DNA of 64,000 nucleotides from Elioraea tepidiphila DSM 17972 (GCF_000378465.1 NZ_KB899911.1:212203-276202); one strand, 5' to 3'. Shown: positions 27,970-37,227, counted from the first letter of the stretch. Translations and numbers: made by a program. Notes: generated by a model from the sequence alone, not told the origin.

Positions 27970-28920
27970 CTATTCCTCCACGGCTTCGTCGAGGATCGGC
28001 GGGGCGCGTTCGGCCTCCAGCCAGAGCGGGTCGAGCAGCGCCGCCAGGCCCATCTGCGCATCGAACGCCACCTGGTCGGCGCCCTCGCGATCGGTCCCCG
28101 CGCACAGCACCGCGCAGAGCCGCCGGTCCAGTTCCGCGGCACCTCCATGCTCGCCCAGCAGCGCCGCCAGGTCGGCGCCCAACGCGCCCTCCGCCGGCAG
28201 CAGGTAGCGGTTCGAGCCGGACGGATCCTCGGCCACCCGGGCCGCGACGAACCGTGTCGCGGACGGCAGCGGCTGCGGCCCGACGGCGGTCGCGCCGGAC
28301 AGGATGCCGCACAGGACGCTGCCCGGCGCGCCTGCCATCAGCAGGGAGAGGAACAGCGGCGACACCTCGTCGGGTCCGCGCAGCGCGATGTGCAGCGTGT
28401 TGCCGGTGACCAGCGGTTCGCCGCTGAAGCCGACCGCGCGGCCGAGCAGCCGTTCCCGGTACAGCGCCTCGTCATGCCCGCGCGCGCCGCGCCGGATTTC
28501 CAGCGCGCCGCGGATCACGTGTCCCCGGTAATAGGGCGACCAGGCCCAGGAATAGCAGGCATAGTGTCCGTACAGGGCGAAGCCGGCGGCCGGTCCGGCC
28601 TCGGCGGCGGGCGCATCGGCCAGTCGGCGCAGCGCGGCGGGGTCGGCGTTGAACAGGGAGACGAGCTCGGCCGCGAACGCCTCTACCGGGCAGCGGGCCA
28701 GCCAGTCGGCCCCGCGCTCCGTCCCCAGAACCCGCGCCCAATCGGCATAGATCTGCGGGTTGCGGGGCAGCGCCCGGCCCTGCATCCACTTGTTGGCGCG
28801 TTCCAGGTCGAACTGGGTGTCGGGGTTCACCTTGCGGAAGCGGGCGCACAGATCTTTGCGGGATGCGCAGCCAAGCACCAGCGCGGTCATGCGCAGTTTG
28901 GCGGCAAGCTCGTACGCCAT
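27970..28920 (-). CDS. Uncharacterised protein with N-terminal HTH-like region
   Basis: 316 residues, not assigned to a named family. Residues 1-70 (LAAKLRMTALVLGCASRKDLCARF...LERANKWMQGRALPRNPQIYADWARVLG) look like an atypical helix-turn-helix of the Xre kind, with the WMQGRALPR segment in the position of a recognition helix. A proline/alanine linker follows near residue 105, then an alpha/beta domain with GHYACYSWAWSPYYRGHVIRGAL and GDEVSPLFLSLLMAG-like strands. The domain layout (HTH plus sensor) suggests a DNA-binding regulator; this is inference. No signal peptide. A compound palindromic element follows its stop. Confidence 0.7.
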   Translation of the reverse strand: MAYELAAKLRMTALVLGCASRKDLCARFRKVNPDTQFDLERANKWMQGRALPRNPQIYADWARVLGTERGADWLARCPVEAFAAELVSLFNADPAALRRLADAPAAEAGPAAGFALYGHYACYSWAWSPYYRGHVIRGALEIRRGARGHDEALYRERLLGRAVGFSGEPLVTGNTLHIALRGPDEVSPLFLSLLMAGAPGSVLCGILSGATAVGPQPLPSATRFVAARVAEDPSGSNRYLLPAEGALGADLAALLGEHGGAAELDRRLCAVLCAGTDREGADQVAFDAQMGLAALLDPLWLEAERAPPILDEAVEE

Positions 28921-29116
28921 CGGCAGGCCCGTAAGTCACCAGCAGAACGGTCGGGGAGAGTGCACTGGAATCTCCGGAATTTCCAGGCGGGTCGCTGGAA
29001 TTCCGTGAAAGTTCCTTGCCCGGCACGGCCCGCGGGGCGCGCAATGCCGCACGCCGGATGGTGGCTGCCTGGACCGGAGTGTCGCGCCGGTGCCGGGACG
29101 ATCGACGGAGGACCGC

Positions 29117-29680
29117 ATGACCCGCCTGCTCCCGCTGCCACTGGCAGATGTCAGCCCTGCCCTGGCCGAGTCGCGCACCAACCTGATCATCAACCCCGGG
29201 TTCGAGACCGGGGACTTCACCGGCTGGACCCAGTCGGGCGACACGGGGTTCACCTTCGTCAATGCGGCCAGCCCCGTCGTTCACAGCGGCGGATACGGCG
29301 CCCTGCTGGGGCCGAGCGACCTGGGCATGCTGGAACAGGGTTTTGACGCGCCTCCGGACGCGGTGCTGGCGATCGGCTTCTGGCTGAGGAACCTGGCCAC
29401 GGCGGCCAACTTCTTCAGCGCGTCGCTGAACGGCACCGAACTGTTAAGGTGTCGGAACGAGGCGGCCTTCGACTTCACCGGGTACCGGTTCGTCGCGACC
29501 GGCAGCGCGTCCGGCCGTAACACGCTGACCTTCGCGGCGCGGCATGGGGTTTCCTATTTCGCCCTCGATGCGGTGTTCGTCGTCGTCGCGTCGGCGCCCG
29601 CCGCCGTGGCGCCGCCGGAGGAAGGGCTGCCTGTGCGCGCGGCGCTGCGCCGCCACGGGCTCCGAGCCGAAGGCGCCTGA
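29117..29680 (+). CDS. Jelly-roll (CBM-like) exported-type protein with degenerate signal
   Basis: 187 residues from ATG 29117. The core TNLIINPGFETGDFTGWTQSGD and later SFWLRN/DAVFVVVAS strands match the carbohydrate-binding-like domain of exopolysaccharide-associated PEP-CTERM proteins (consensus NLVxNGGFETGDFTGW). Two parts expected of such a protein are abnormal: the N-terminus MTRLLPLPLADVSPALAES lacks a hydrophobic core long enough for a signal peptide, and the C-terminus PPEEGLPVRAALRRHGLRAEGA lacks the PEP motif, membrane helix and arginine cluster. It may be a decaying gene or an exported protein with altered ends. Confidence 0.62.
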   Translation: MTRLLPLPLADVSPALAESRTNLIINPGFETGDFTGWTQSGDTGFTFVNAASPVVHSGGYGALLGPSDLGMLEQGFDAPPDAVLAIGFWLRNLATAANFFSASLNGTELLRCRNEAAFDFTGYRFVATGSASGRNTLTFAARHGVSYFALDAVFVVVASAPAAVAPPEEGLPVRAALRRHGLRAEGA

Positions 29681-29716
29681 GGCTTCGGCCACCGCAGGCC
29701 CCGGGGGGCCGCCCGA

Positions 29717-30613
29717 TCAGCGCGGATCGCCCGGCACGATGCCGGCGGGCAGTGCTGCCACATGGTCGTGGATCGCGCCGGCCGTGGTGAGCCAGATCCG
29801 TTCGCGCTCGCGGACGATGTGGCGCAACGCGCGGCGAAGCTGCCTCAGCCGGTGCGGCTGGCCGACGATGTAGGGGTGCAGCGCGATCCCCATCACCAGC
29901 GGCTGGCGCGCGGACTGCGCTAGCATCTCGTCGAAGGTGTCGATCAGGATGTCGGCGAACTGCGCCGCCCCGTCCTTGCGCGCGACGATCGAGGGGATGT
30001 CGTTCGCCTCCTGCGGATAGGGGATCGAGAGGAGGGGACCGGCGCGCGTGCGCATCCACACCGGCTGGTCGTCCATGCACCAGTTCAGCGTGTAGGCGTA
30101 GCCGGCTTCCTTCAGCAGATCGGGCGTGACGGCGCTCTCGGCGATCCAGGGGCTGAGCCAGCCGCGCGGCGCGCGCCCCGCGTGGCGCGTGATCGTCTCC
30201 GTCGCCTCGGCGATCAGCGCACGCTCGGCCGGCTCGTCGAGCACCGACTGGCGCTCGCTGTTGGTGCGCCCATGGCCGACGATCTCGTCGCCGCGGGCCT
30301 GGATCGCGGCCATCAGGCCCGGCGCGTAGGCATACATCGCGCTGTTCACCAGCATCGAGGCGGGCAGGCGCAGCTCGTCGAGCAGCTCCAGCAGGCGCCA
30401 CGCGCCAACGCGGTTCCCGTAGTCGCGCCAGGCGAAGTTCAGCACGTCGGGCGGCGGCCCGCCGGGGGCGAGCTCGGCGCCGAGGCCCTCGCCGAAGGCG
30501 AAATGCTCCAGGTTGATGCCCAGATAGACGGCAAGCCGCCTGCCCTGCGGCCACGCATAGTCCGCCCGTTCGGTGATGCCCGAGTAGTCGTAGCGGCCGT
30601 GGCTTCGCAGCAT
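29717..30613 (-). CDS. Polysaccharide deacetylase-family protein (PuuE-like)
   Basis: 298-residue NodB-fold hydrolase. It begins MLRSHGRYDYSGITERADYAWP, typical of the PuuE/peptidoglycan-deacetylase-like group, with ILV-rich GINLEHFAFGEG at motif 1 in place of the classical TFDDG, GDEIVGHGRTNSERQ at motif 2, and RGWLSPW at motif 3. Because the metal-binding Asp-Asp is replaced, the substrate is probably an imide or cyclic amide (allantoinase-like group) and not chitin; this follows group trends and is not proved. It lies between the jelly-roll gene (convergent) and an Fnr-like regulator. Confidence 0.8.
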   Translation of the reverse strand: MLRSHGRYDYSGITERADYAWPQGRRLAVYLGINLEHFAFGEGLGAELAPGGPPPDVLNFAWRDYGNRVGAWRLLELLDELRLPASMLVNSAMYAYAPGLMAAIQARGDEIVGHGRTNSERQSVLDEPAERALIAEATETITRHAGRAPRGWLSPWIAESAVTPDLLKEAGYAYTLNWCMDDQPVWMRTRAGPLLSIPYPQEANDIPSIVARKDGAAQFADILIDTFDEMLAQSARQPLVMGIALHPYIVGQPHRLRQLRRALRHIVRERERIWLTTAGAIHDHVAALPAGIVPGDPR

Positions 30614-30682
30614 GTGCCCCCCCTCCGCCTGCGGTGCGCGTCGGAACGCAAGCGCCGTGCCGCAGCGCCGGCCCGAGCGCAG

Positions 30683-31438
30683 CTACAGCATCTCGCGCGG
30701 CACCAGGTACTCGTCGCGCCAGCCGCAGAGCGCCGCCAGCCGGTCGGGGTCGCGGATGATCAGCACGCCGCGCGCGATCTGCTCGAGCCCGTGCGCGCGC
30801 AGCCGGGTCGCGGCGCGGCTCACCGCCTCGGCCGACAGTCCGAGCGCGTCGGCCAGATGCCGGTGCGTCGGCGGAAAGGGCAGCGGCCCGCCGACATCGA
30901 CCCGCCGGCGCAGACGGATGCGCGCGGCGAGTTCGAGCGCGAGATGGGCGAGCCGTTCCTCGGCGCTGCGTCGGCCGAGCGAGAACAGCCGCTCGTGCAG
31001 CATCGCCTCGTCGCGCGCGAGCAGCCAGGCGATCGAGGCCGAGAGCGCCGGATTGTGCTCCATCTCCGCGAGCACCTTGCGGCGCGGAAACACGCAGGCG
31101 GAGACCGCCGTCAGCGCTTCGACGAGAGTGTCCGTCCCCTTCACCGCGAGATGCTCGGCGCCGACCAGGTCGCCCGGCAGGTGGAAGTCGAGGATCTGGC
31201 GCGCGCCGTCGTCGGAGGTGGTGTGGCTGAACGCCCAGCCGGCATAGATGGTCATCAGCGGCGCGTCGTGGGCGCTGTGGCGCATCAGTTCGGTGCCGGG
31301 AGGTGCGCGGCGGATCGCGCTGCGCAGACGCTGCACCTCGGCGAGCTGCTGCGGACCGAACGGACGGAACATCGCGAGCCGCCGGATCCCGCAATCCGCG
31401 CAGCGGGCGGGCGGCGCCGGCGGCTGCCCCTCGTCCAT
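30683..31438 (-). CDS. Crp/Fnr-family regulator with N-terminal CxxC
   Basis: 251 residues from ATG 31438 (GGGGAG Shine-Dalgarno; the frame is open 34 codons further upstream). It has an N-terminal CADC pair (C13, C16), a beta-roll sensor, a single internal Cys (C115, in VSACVF, the position of FNR C122), and a winged HTH with LGLSAEAVSRAATRL, the E-x-x-S-R recognition pattern of FNR. True FNR uses three N-terminal cysteines plus the internal one; only two are present here, so a 4Fe-4S cluster would need an unusual ligand. A TTGAT-N4-GTCAA box lies upstream of hsp20, the next gene in the same direction. Confidence 0.87.
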   Translation of the reverse strand: MDEGQPPAPPARCADCGIRRLAMFRPFGPQQLAEVQRLRSAIRRAPPGTELMRHSAHDAPLMTIYAGWAFSHTTSDDGARQILDFHLPGDLVGAEHLAVKGTDTLVEALTAVSACVFPRRKVLAEMEHNPALSASIAWLLARDEAMLHERLFSLGRRSAEERLAHLALELAARIRLRRRVDVGGPLPFPPTHRHLADALGLSAEAVSRAATRLRAHGLEQIARGVLIIRDPDRLAALCGWRDEYLVPREML

Positions 31439-31545
31439 GACCGTCTCCCCGTCGGCGCGGCCATGCGTTCCCGCCGCGCGGCCCAGCGACAAGACGTAGA
31501 CGAGGTGGACGGGTCCCGGCAATGCACCCGGGCAACCCATGCTCG

Positions 31546-31579
31546 CCGCCCCACGCGCGGCAGGCGCGGCGTGGGGCGG
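31546..31579 (-). terminator. Hairpin downstream of hsp20
   Basis: CCGCCCCACGC (31546-31556) pairs perfectly with GCGTGGGGCGG (31569-31579), loop 12 nt, starting 12 nt after the hsp20 stop on the minus strand. No T-tract follows. It separates hsp20 from the Fnr-like gene downstream. Confidence 0.6.
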
Positions 31580-31591
31580 AGGGGGGCCGTC

Positions 31592-32056
31592 TCAGCCGGC
31601 CGGCTTGATCTCGATCCGGCTCGCGGGCTTGGCGGCCTCGGGCGGCTTGGGCAGCGTCACCGTCAGCACGCCCCTGGCGAACTCGGCCTTCACCTCGTCG
31701 GGCTTCGGCGCGAAGGGCAGCTGCAGGCTGCGCACGAAGGCGCCGTAGCTGCGCTCCTGCACGTGCCAGCCCTTCTCGTCCTTGGCGCTCTCGCTCTTCT
31801 TCTCGCCCTTGATGGTGAGCACGTCGTCATCGACCGACAGTTCGACGTCCTGCTCCGACATGCCGGGCAGTTCGGCCGTCACGGTCAGGCCGGTCTCGGT
31901 CTCCTTCACGTCGATCGCCGGGCGCCAGTCGGCGCGCATCACCGGCAGCGGCGCCATGGTTCCGAAAGCCTGCTCGATACGCTCCTGCATCCGCCGCATG
32001 TCTTCGAGCATCCGGTCGATACCGCCCGTGCCGAACAGCGATGGCAGCATGGCCAT
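31592..32056 (-). CDS. Hsp20/alpha-crystallin small heat-shock protein
   Basis: 154-residue ATP-independent holdase. From ATG 32056 (GGAG upstream): MAMLPSLFGTGGIDRMLEDM, an N-terminal arm, then the alpha-crystallin domain PAIDVKETETGLTVTAELPG through QLPFAPKPDEVKAEFARGVLTVTLPKP with the A-x-x-x-x-G-V-L-x-x-x-x-P signature, and a C-terminal I-E-I anchor (SRIEIKPAG). An FNR-type box 110 nt upstream suggests oxygen- or redox-dependent control, not only heat shock. Confidence 0.95.
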   Translation of the reverse strand: MAMLPSLFGTGGIDRMLEDMRRMQERIEQAFGTMAPLPVMRADWRPAIDVKETETGLTVTAELPGMSEQDVELSVDDDVLTIKGEKKSESAKDEKGWHVQERSYGAFVRSLQLPFAPKPDEVKAEFARGVLTVTLPKPPEAAKPASRIEIKPAG

Positions 32057-32165
32057 GAGTGCACTCCTCTCGCATGATGTTCCGGAGCCCGCGCCGGCGC
32101 GACGACCGGGTCGTCCGGCGCCCGCGCGGTACGGCAAACGCTAGCCAGCGTGCCGCGTAACGACC

Positions 32166-32179
32166 TTGATGCAGGTCAA
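32166..32179. promoter_or_regulatory. FNR/Dnr-type box
   Basis: TTGATGCAGGTCAA matches TTGAT/C-N4-G/ATCAA at all ten contact positions. It lies in the intergenic region between the divergent hsp20 (start 32056) and methyltransferase (start 32260) genes and could serve either. Two ExxSR-type Crp/Fnr regulators occur in the window. Confidence 0.6.
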
Positions 32180-32259
32180 CTTCGATGGCGCGGCCCGGCG
32201 CCGTATGCATGGGCGCAGGCGCCTTGCGACAGCGAAAGCGCCGGCGCAACACTGCGCGC

Positions 32260-33252
32260 ATGGGGATCGATCCCAACCTCGCGTATCTGCTGCAGGCCGC
32301 GGCGGGGGCGCATCCGCCGCCGCCGGGCCCGGTCGTCACGCTCGGCGTGCAGACCCTGCGCGGCGCGCCCGATCCGTTCGTGGCGATGGGTCTCGGCCCG
32401 GTCGAGAGCATCGACGTGTCCGATTTCGAGGGGTGCACGCATCTCTTCGATCTCAACGCCACCGAGCTGCCGCCCGGCCTGCGCGAGCGCTACAGCCTCG
32501 TCTATGACGGCGGGACGCTGGAGCACGTGTTCGATACGCGCGCGGCGCTGAGGAACATCTTCGGCCTGTTGCGCACGGACGGCGTGGTCGTGCACGCCTC
32601 GCCGGTGAACGGCTGGGTCGAGCACGGGTTCTACCAGTTCAGCCCGACCTTCTTCGTGGACTACTACCATGCCAATGGCTGGGTGCCGCTCGGCGCCTTC
32701 CTGCTGAAGCTGCAGGGCGGCGGCCGCGTGACCGTCCACCCTTACGTGCCCGGAATGTGGGACGCGCTGCCCGCCGGGGCGATCACCGGCCTCTGGCTCG
32801 GTCTGACGGTCTTCCGCAAGGCCCCCGGCGCGCGCTGGGACGCGGTGCCGCAGCAGAGCCTCTACTGCAAGATCTACGGCGATCCGTCATCGACGCCGAC
32901 GGAAGCCGGCCTCGCCTATGCGCCGCCTTTCGAACTGGCCGACGGCGTGGTCGTGGCGGAGGATCGCGTGATGCGCCCTCTGCCGCCGCCGAGACCCGGC
33001 GTCGGGCACGAATGGCACGCCCACCTGCCGGAGCTCGAGCGGCTGGCCGACACGAGCGAGGGGCGGCTGTCGCCGCTGCTGCTGTTCGAGGACGGCCGGC
33101 CGCTGGGTCCGCCGCATGCCGCGCACGAGGCGATCCGGACACGCGGCCGCGGGCTCTACAGCCATTGGGGCGCGTGGCTGCATTTCTCGACCTCGGACAA
33201 CGCGCCGCCGGGGGACCGCATCTATACCTACGCGCTGCCGCGGCCGCCCTGA
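32260..33252 (+). CDS. Methyltransferase-like protein
   Basis: 330 residues from ATG 32260. Partial similarity to class I SAM methyltransferases of the Methyltransf_11/23 kind: PVESIDVSDFEGCTHLFDLN at the acidic strand 2 position, then SLVYDGGTLEHVFDTRAALRNIFGLLRTDGVVVHASP, the post-I region with TLEHVFD in the position of the common SxxxxVFDP motif. The glycine-rich motif I at strand 1 is not obvious (PVVTLGVQTL). Such proteins are often found in glycan or secondary-metabolite loci; no such context is seen here, so the substrate is unknown. Confidence 0.65.
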   Translation: MGIDPNLAYLLQAAAGAHPPPPGPVVTLGVQTLRGAPDPFVAMGLGPVESIDVSDFEGCTHLFDLNATELPPGLRERYSLVYDGGTLEHVFDTRAALRNIFGLLRTDGVVVHASPVNGWVEHGFYQFSPTFFVDYYHANGWVPLGAFLLKLQGGGRVTVHPYVPGMWDALPAGAITGLWLGLTVFRKAPGARWDAVPQQSLYCKIYGDPSSTPTEAGLAYAPPFELADGVVVAEDRVMRPLPPPRPGVGHEWHAHLPELERLADTSEGRLSPLLLFEDGRPLGPPHAAHEAIRTRGRGLYSHWGAWLHFSTSDNAPPGDRIYTYALPRPP

Positions 33253-33298
33253 ACGGAAACGAGAACGAAACGGAATGGCGCTCCGGCGCAGGCCGTCG

Positions 33299-33913
33299 TC
33301 ACGCCAGTGGCGCGTAGCGCCAGACCGAGGCGGGCGGGAAGTTCGCCGGCGTCCAGGCGATGCGCGCACCGCTCAGCCCGAGCCGGCGCGCCGGCAGCGG
33401 CGAGGTGATGCAGTAGGTGTAGTGCAGGAAGCCGCGCCCGGGCGCGACCGCCTCGATCGCCTCGACCAGCGCGCGCTGGCGTGCGCGCGGCAGCAGCACG
33501 AGCGGGATGCCGCACACCACGGTGCCGATGCGGCCGCGCGTCTCGGCGCCGAGCAGCGCCGGCAACTGCCAGGCATCGCCGCAGAGCACCGTCACGCCGG
33601 GGTATGTCGCGCGCAGAATTGATGCCATCTCCGGCACGATCTCGATCACAGTCAAGCGCGCGGGTGCGATCCCGCCCTCCAGCATCGCGCGGGTGATCGC
33701 GCCGGTTCCGGCGCCGAGTTCGATCACCGCCCCGGCTGGCCCCGCACGCACCGCGGCGGCCACGCGCCGGCCCAGCGCGGGCGAGGAGGGCACGATTGAG
33801 CCCATTTCCAGCGGGTTGGCGAGCCAGCGGCGGAAGAAGACCCAGGTCCGCCCGGCCGCCGAAGGCGCGGCATGGTCGGAGATCTCGGCGTCATGAACAC
33901 GGGCTGGCGGCAT
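33299..33913 (-). CDS. Class I SAM methyltransferase (PmtA/KsgA-like)
   Basis: 204-residue protein with a clear SAM motif I VIELGAGTGAIT near residue 63, motif II acidic TVIEIVPE, and motif IV VVCGIPLVLLP. The WLANPLEMGSIVPSSPALGRRVA entry helix and G(I/L)PL motif are typical of bacterial phospholipid N-methyltransferase PmtA, which makes phosphatidylcholine from phosphatidylethanolamine, but rRNA dimethylase relatives share them. ATG 33913. It is convergent with the upstream gene. Confidence 0.75.
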   Translation of the reverse strand: MPPARVHDAEISDHAAPSAAGRTWVFFRRWLANPLEMGSIVPSSPALGRRVAAAVRAGPAGAVIELGAGTGAITRAMLEGGIAPARLTVIEIVPEMASILRATYPGVTVLCGDAWQLPALLGAETRGRIGTVVCGIPLVLLPRARQRALVEAIEAVAPGRGFLHYTYCITSPLPARRLGLSGARIAWTPANFPPASVWRYAPLA

Positions 33914-34089
33914 GTCTGGGACTCGGCTGAGGAGGGACGAACCGGACGGGCCGCGGTGTGAAACACGCGCTTGAAGGCAGTTCTATCTCAGTTCGATGAT
34001 GATTGCGACCGCGCCGGGCCGAAGATTTGCGGGGTGCAACCGGCGCGCGTTCGTGTCATGTTCGTGCCGTCTCACCCCAGCCAGGATCC

Positions 34090-35496
34090 ATGAGCGCACG
34101 CATCCTCGTCGTTGACGACGTGATCCCCAATCTCAGGCTGCTGGAGGCCAAGCTCAGCGCCGAATACTACGAGGTGCAGACCGCGCAGGACGGCGTGGCC
34201 GCGCTCGCGATCGCGCGCGACTGGCTGCCCGATCTGATCCTGCTCGACGTGATGATGCCGGGGATGGACGGGTTCGAGGTCTGCCGCCGCCTGAAGGCCG
34301 ACCCGGCCACCGAGCACGTGCCGGTGGTGATGGTCACCGCGCTCGGCGAGACCGCCGAGCGTGTCCGCGGCCTGGAAGCGGGGGCGGATGATTTCCTCAC
34401 CAAACCGGTGGACGACGAGACGCTGTTCGCGCGCGTGCGCGCGCTGGTGCGGCTGAAGCGCCTGCTGGACGAGTGGCGGCTGCGCTCCGAGACCACGCAT
34501 CAGCTCGGCGTGCAGCCCGAGAGCCAGACCCTGCCGAGCGTGCGCGGCTGCCGCGCGCTGCTGGTGGACGACACCGATCTGGACGCCGAGCGCATCCTGG
34601 AGGCGCTCGACGCCGAGGGCATCCGCTGCGACCGTGCCGCCTCTCCGGCCGAGGCGGTCGAGCGTCTCGCCGCGGCCCCGTACGACCTCGTCGTGCTCGA
34701 TCTCCAGCTCGCCGGCGAGGACCCGCTGCGGCTGACCTCGCGGTTGCGCGCCGACGGGGCGACCCGCGAGACCCCGGTGCTGATGGTGGCGGAGGCGGAT
34801 CTGCGCCGGCAGCTGCACCGCGGGCTCGATCTCGGCGCGAACGACTATATCCTCCGCCCGATCGATCCGAACGAGCTGCGCGCGCGCGCGCGCAACCAGA
34901 TCCGCCGCAAGCTCTACCAGGACCGGCTGCGCGCCGATCTCGCCTACTCGATCTCGCTCGCGCTGACCGATCCGCTCACCGGCCTGCACAACCAGCGCTA
35001 CCTGCGCGGCCATCTGCGCTCGCTGGTCGCTTCCGTGCGCGCCTCCGGCGGGTCGCTCGCGGCGATGATGCTCGATCTCGACCACTTCAAGGCGATCAAC
35101 GACCTCTACGGGCACCCGGCCGGCGATGCGGCGCTGCGCGCGGTCGCCGGCTGCATCCGCGCCCATGTGCGGCTGTTCGACACGGTCTCGCGCTATGGCG
35201 GCGAGGAGTTCGCGGTGGTGATGCCGGGCGCGACCTTGGCGGACGCGGTGGCAGCGGCCGAGCGGCTGCGCCGCGAGGTGGCGACCCTCGCCTACCAGCC
35301 GGCGGCGGCGGATCGGCATCCGCTGACCATCAGCATCGGTGTCTCGGCGCTGACGGCGGATGCGTGCGGCACGGACGAGGCGCTGGCCGAAGGCCTGCTG
35401 AAGCGGGCCGATCAGGCGCTGTACGAGGCCAAGCGCCAGGGGCGCAACCGCGTGGTCGCGCTGGAGGTGGACGGCGAGGTGGTCCCGGCGGGCTGA
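34090..35496 (+). CDS. pleD: PleD-type response regulator diguanylate cyclase (REC-REC-GGDEF)
   Basis: 468 residues: REC1 (about 3-120, LLDVMMPGMDG with phosphorylatable D53 and KPVDDET), REC2 (about 155-275, VVLDLQLAGED), and GGDEF domain (about 300-465) with active site YGGEEF near residue 370 and RLFD five residues upstream, the RxxD inhibitory site. It makes cyclic di-GMP from two GTP, activated by phosphorylation of REC1 and inhibited by product; in Caulobacter PleD controls the motile-to-stalked switch. ATG 34090 follows CCAGGA. Followed by rpmG on the opposite strand. Confidence 0.93.
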   Translation: MSARILVVDDVIPNLRLLEAKLSAEYYEVQTAQDGVAALAIARDWLPDLILLDVMMPGMDGFEVCRRLKADPATEHVPVVMVTALGETAERVRGLEAGADDFLTKPVDDETLFARVRALVRLKRLLDEWRLRSETTHQLGVQPESQTLPSVRGCRALLVDDTDLDAERILEALDAEGIRCDRAASPAEAVERLAAAPYDLVVLDLQLAGEDPLRLTSRLRADGATRETPVLMVAEADLRRQLHRGLDLGANDYILRPIDPNELRARARNQIRRKLYQDRLRADLAYSISLALTDPLTGLHNQRYLRGHLRSLVASVRASGGSLAAMMLDLDHFKAINDLYGHPAGDAALRAVAGCIRAHVRLFDTVSRYGGEEFAVVMPGATLADAVAAAERLRREVATLAYQPAAADRHPLTISIGVSALTADACGTDEALAEGLLKRADQALYEAKRQGRNRVVALEVDGEVVPAG

Positions 35497-35509
35497 CCCC
35501 GCGGCCGGA

Positions 35510-35677
35510 CTACTTGATCTTCGCTTCCTTGAAGACGACGTGCTTGCGCGCGACCGGGTCGTACTTCTTGAACTCGAGCTTGCCGGTCGCGGTGCGTGCG
35601 TTCTTCTTGGTGACATAGAAATAGCCCGTGTCGGCCGAGCTCACGAGCTTGATCAGCACGGTGTTGGCTTTCGCCAT
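35510..35677 (-). CDS. rpmG: 50S ribosomal protein L33
   Basis: 55-residue basic protein [20 protein letters not shown]...[18 protein letters not shown], the standard alphaproteobacterial L33 without the zinc CxxC pairs. AGGAGAG lies 8 nt upstream of the ATG. It is shorter than most of the reported open frames but the match is unmistakable. It sits alone between pleD and the S41 protease. Confidence 0.96.
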   Translation of the reverse strand: MAKANTVLIKLVSSADTGYFYVTKKNARTATGKLEFKKYDPVARKHVVFKEAKIK

Positions 35678-35709
35678 GACGGTCTCTCCTCGCCCGGCCT
35701 GCGGCGCAG

Positions 35710-37227
35710 CTAGCGGACAACCTCCGCCGGCGCGGGCCGGCGCGCGCTTTCATCGGGCCCGCGGAGAAGCCACAGGGCGGCGGTGATGTCAAGCGCGCCG
35801 CCCTCCGCCGCCGGGCAGGCCTCGCGCAGCCGCGCCGCCTCGGCCGCCGGCAGCACCCGTCCGCCGGTCGCGCGCCAGAGCGAGGCGGCCTCGGAGACCT
35901 GACCCGCGGCGATGCGCGCCAGCGCCGCGCGCGCGGGTCCGGCGCCGAGGCTGGTGCACACGGCGGGCAGCACGCCGAGGCCCTGAAGCGCATAGCCGCC
36001 CGGCGCGATCAGGTTCGACCAGGTGACATGCAGTTCGCTCTCGTCGGGCAGCGGCACGACCGTCTGGATCAGCCCCTTGCCGGTGGTGACCGAGCCGATC
36101 ACCACCGCGCGGCCGTTGTCCTGCAAGGCGGCGGCCAGCACCTCGGCCGAGGAGGCCGAGCCGCCGTCCACCAGTACGGCGAGGCGCAGCCCGCCGGCGA
36201 TGTCGGCACCATCGGCGCGATGCGTGCGCGAGGCGTCGGGGTGGCGGCCCTCGGCCACCGCGATCACGCCCCCCGTGAGGAACAGGTCGGCGGTCGTGAT
36301 CGCCTGGCGCAGCAGCCCGCCGCGGTTGCCGCGCAGGTCGAGCACCAGTCCGGGCGGGGCGGGGTCGCGATGCGCGACCGCGATCACCGCGCGCGCGAGG
36401 CGGCGGTCGGTCAGGCGGTTGAAGGCGGAGACGCGCAGGATCGGCACACCCGCCTGCCAGGAGAGCGTCACGGTCTCCGGCGCCACCATGGCGCGGGCGA
36501 GCACGATCGTCTCGGTCCGCCCGCCGTCGCGCCGGATGGTGAGGCTGACCGGGGCGCTCTCCTCGCCTTCCAGCATGCGCGCGAGCTGCTCGGCGGAGAG
36601 CCGCGCCGTGGGGCGGCCATCGATCGCCAGCACGCGCTCGCCTTCCATCAGGCCGGCCGCCCAGGCCGGCGCGTCGTCGATCACGCGCGCGATCACCGCG
36701 CCGCCCGGATCGGGCTCCAGCACCAGCCCGAGTCCGGCCTCGCCGAGTCGGCGGGTTCGCCCGAGCCGCGCCTCCTCGGCCGGGACGTAGCGGGTATAGG
36801 GGTCGAGGGTCGCGACCGCCTCGTCGAAGAAGGCGCGCAACATCGCCTCCTGCGACTTGCGCGCGAGCGCGGGCGAGGCGGCCGAGCCGGCGGCGATCAG
36901 CCGCGCGGCCGCCTCGGCCCAGGAGGCGGGGGCGTCGCGCGGCGGGGCGGGGATGCGATCGAGCGTCCTGCCGTCGGCGCGCAGCTCCACCATGCCGCCT
37001 GCGAACGCCGGAACGATCCGGCGGTCGGCGAGCGAGAGGCCGCGCAGTCCGGCCAGCGTGAGCGCGGCGAGATCGACCGGCTCGACATGCCGCTCGTACA
37101 GCGCGCCGAGCCCGGCCCGCAGCACCGGGCCGAGCAGCGGACGCGGCTCCACCGCAGCAGCCTCCGCCCGGCCGAGCAGCGCAAGCGCGGCGAGCAGGCC
37201 GAGACCCAGGCTCCGCAATCTGCCCAT
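35710..37227 (-). CDS. S41-family C-terminal-processing peptidase
   Basis: 505-residue exported protease of the CtpA/Tsp family. Signal peptide ([23 protein letters not shown]), PDZ domain ([16 protein letters not shown]...[23 protein letters not shown], about residues 155-215), then the S41 core with [16 protein letters not shown], catalytic Ser in [11 protein letters not shown] (about residue 356) and Lys in [11 protein letters not shown] (about residue 381), the Ser-Lys dyad. C-terminal extension of about 80 residues has no known domain. It degrades or trims envelope proteins at the C-terminus. Confidence 0.93.
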   Translation of the reverse strand: MGRLRSLGLGLLAALALLGRAEAAAVEPRPLLGPVLRAGLGALYERHVEPVDLAALTLAGLRGLSLADRRIVPAFAGGMVELRADGRTLDRIPAPPRDAPASWAEAAARLIAAGSAASPALARKSQEAMLRAFFDEAVATLDPYTRYVPAEEARLGRTRRLGEAGLGLVLEPDPGGAVIARVIDDAPAWAAGLMEGERVLAIDGRPTARLSAEQLARMLEGEESAPVSLTIRRDGGRTETIVLARAMVAPETVTLSWQAGVPILRVSAFNRLTDRRLARAVIAVAHRDPAPPGLVLDLRGNRGGLLRQAITTADLFLTGGVIAVAEGRHPDASRTHRADGADIAGGLRLAVLVDGGSASSAEVLAAALQDNGRAVVIGSVTTGKGLIQTVVPLPDESELHVTWSNLIAPGGYALQGLGVLPAVCTSLGAGPARAALARIAAGQVSEAASLWRATGGRVLPAAEAARLREACPAAEGGALDITAALWLLRGPDESARRPAPAEVVR

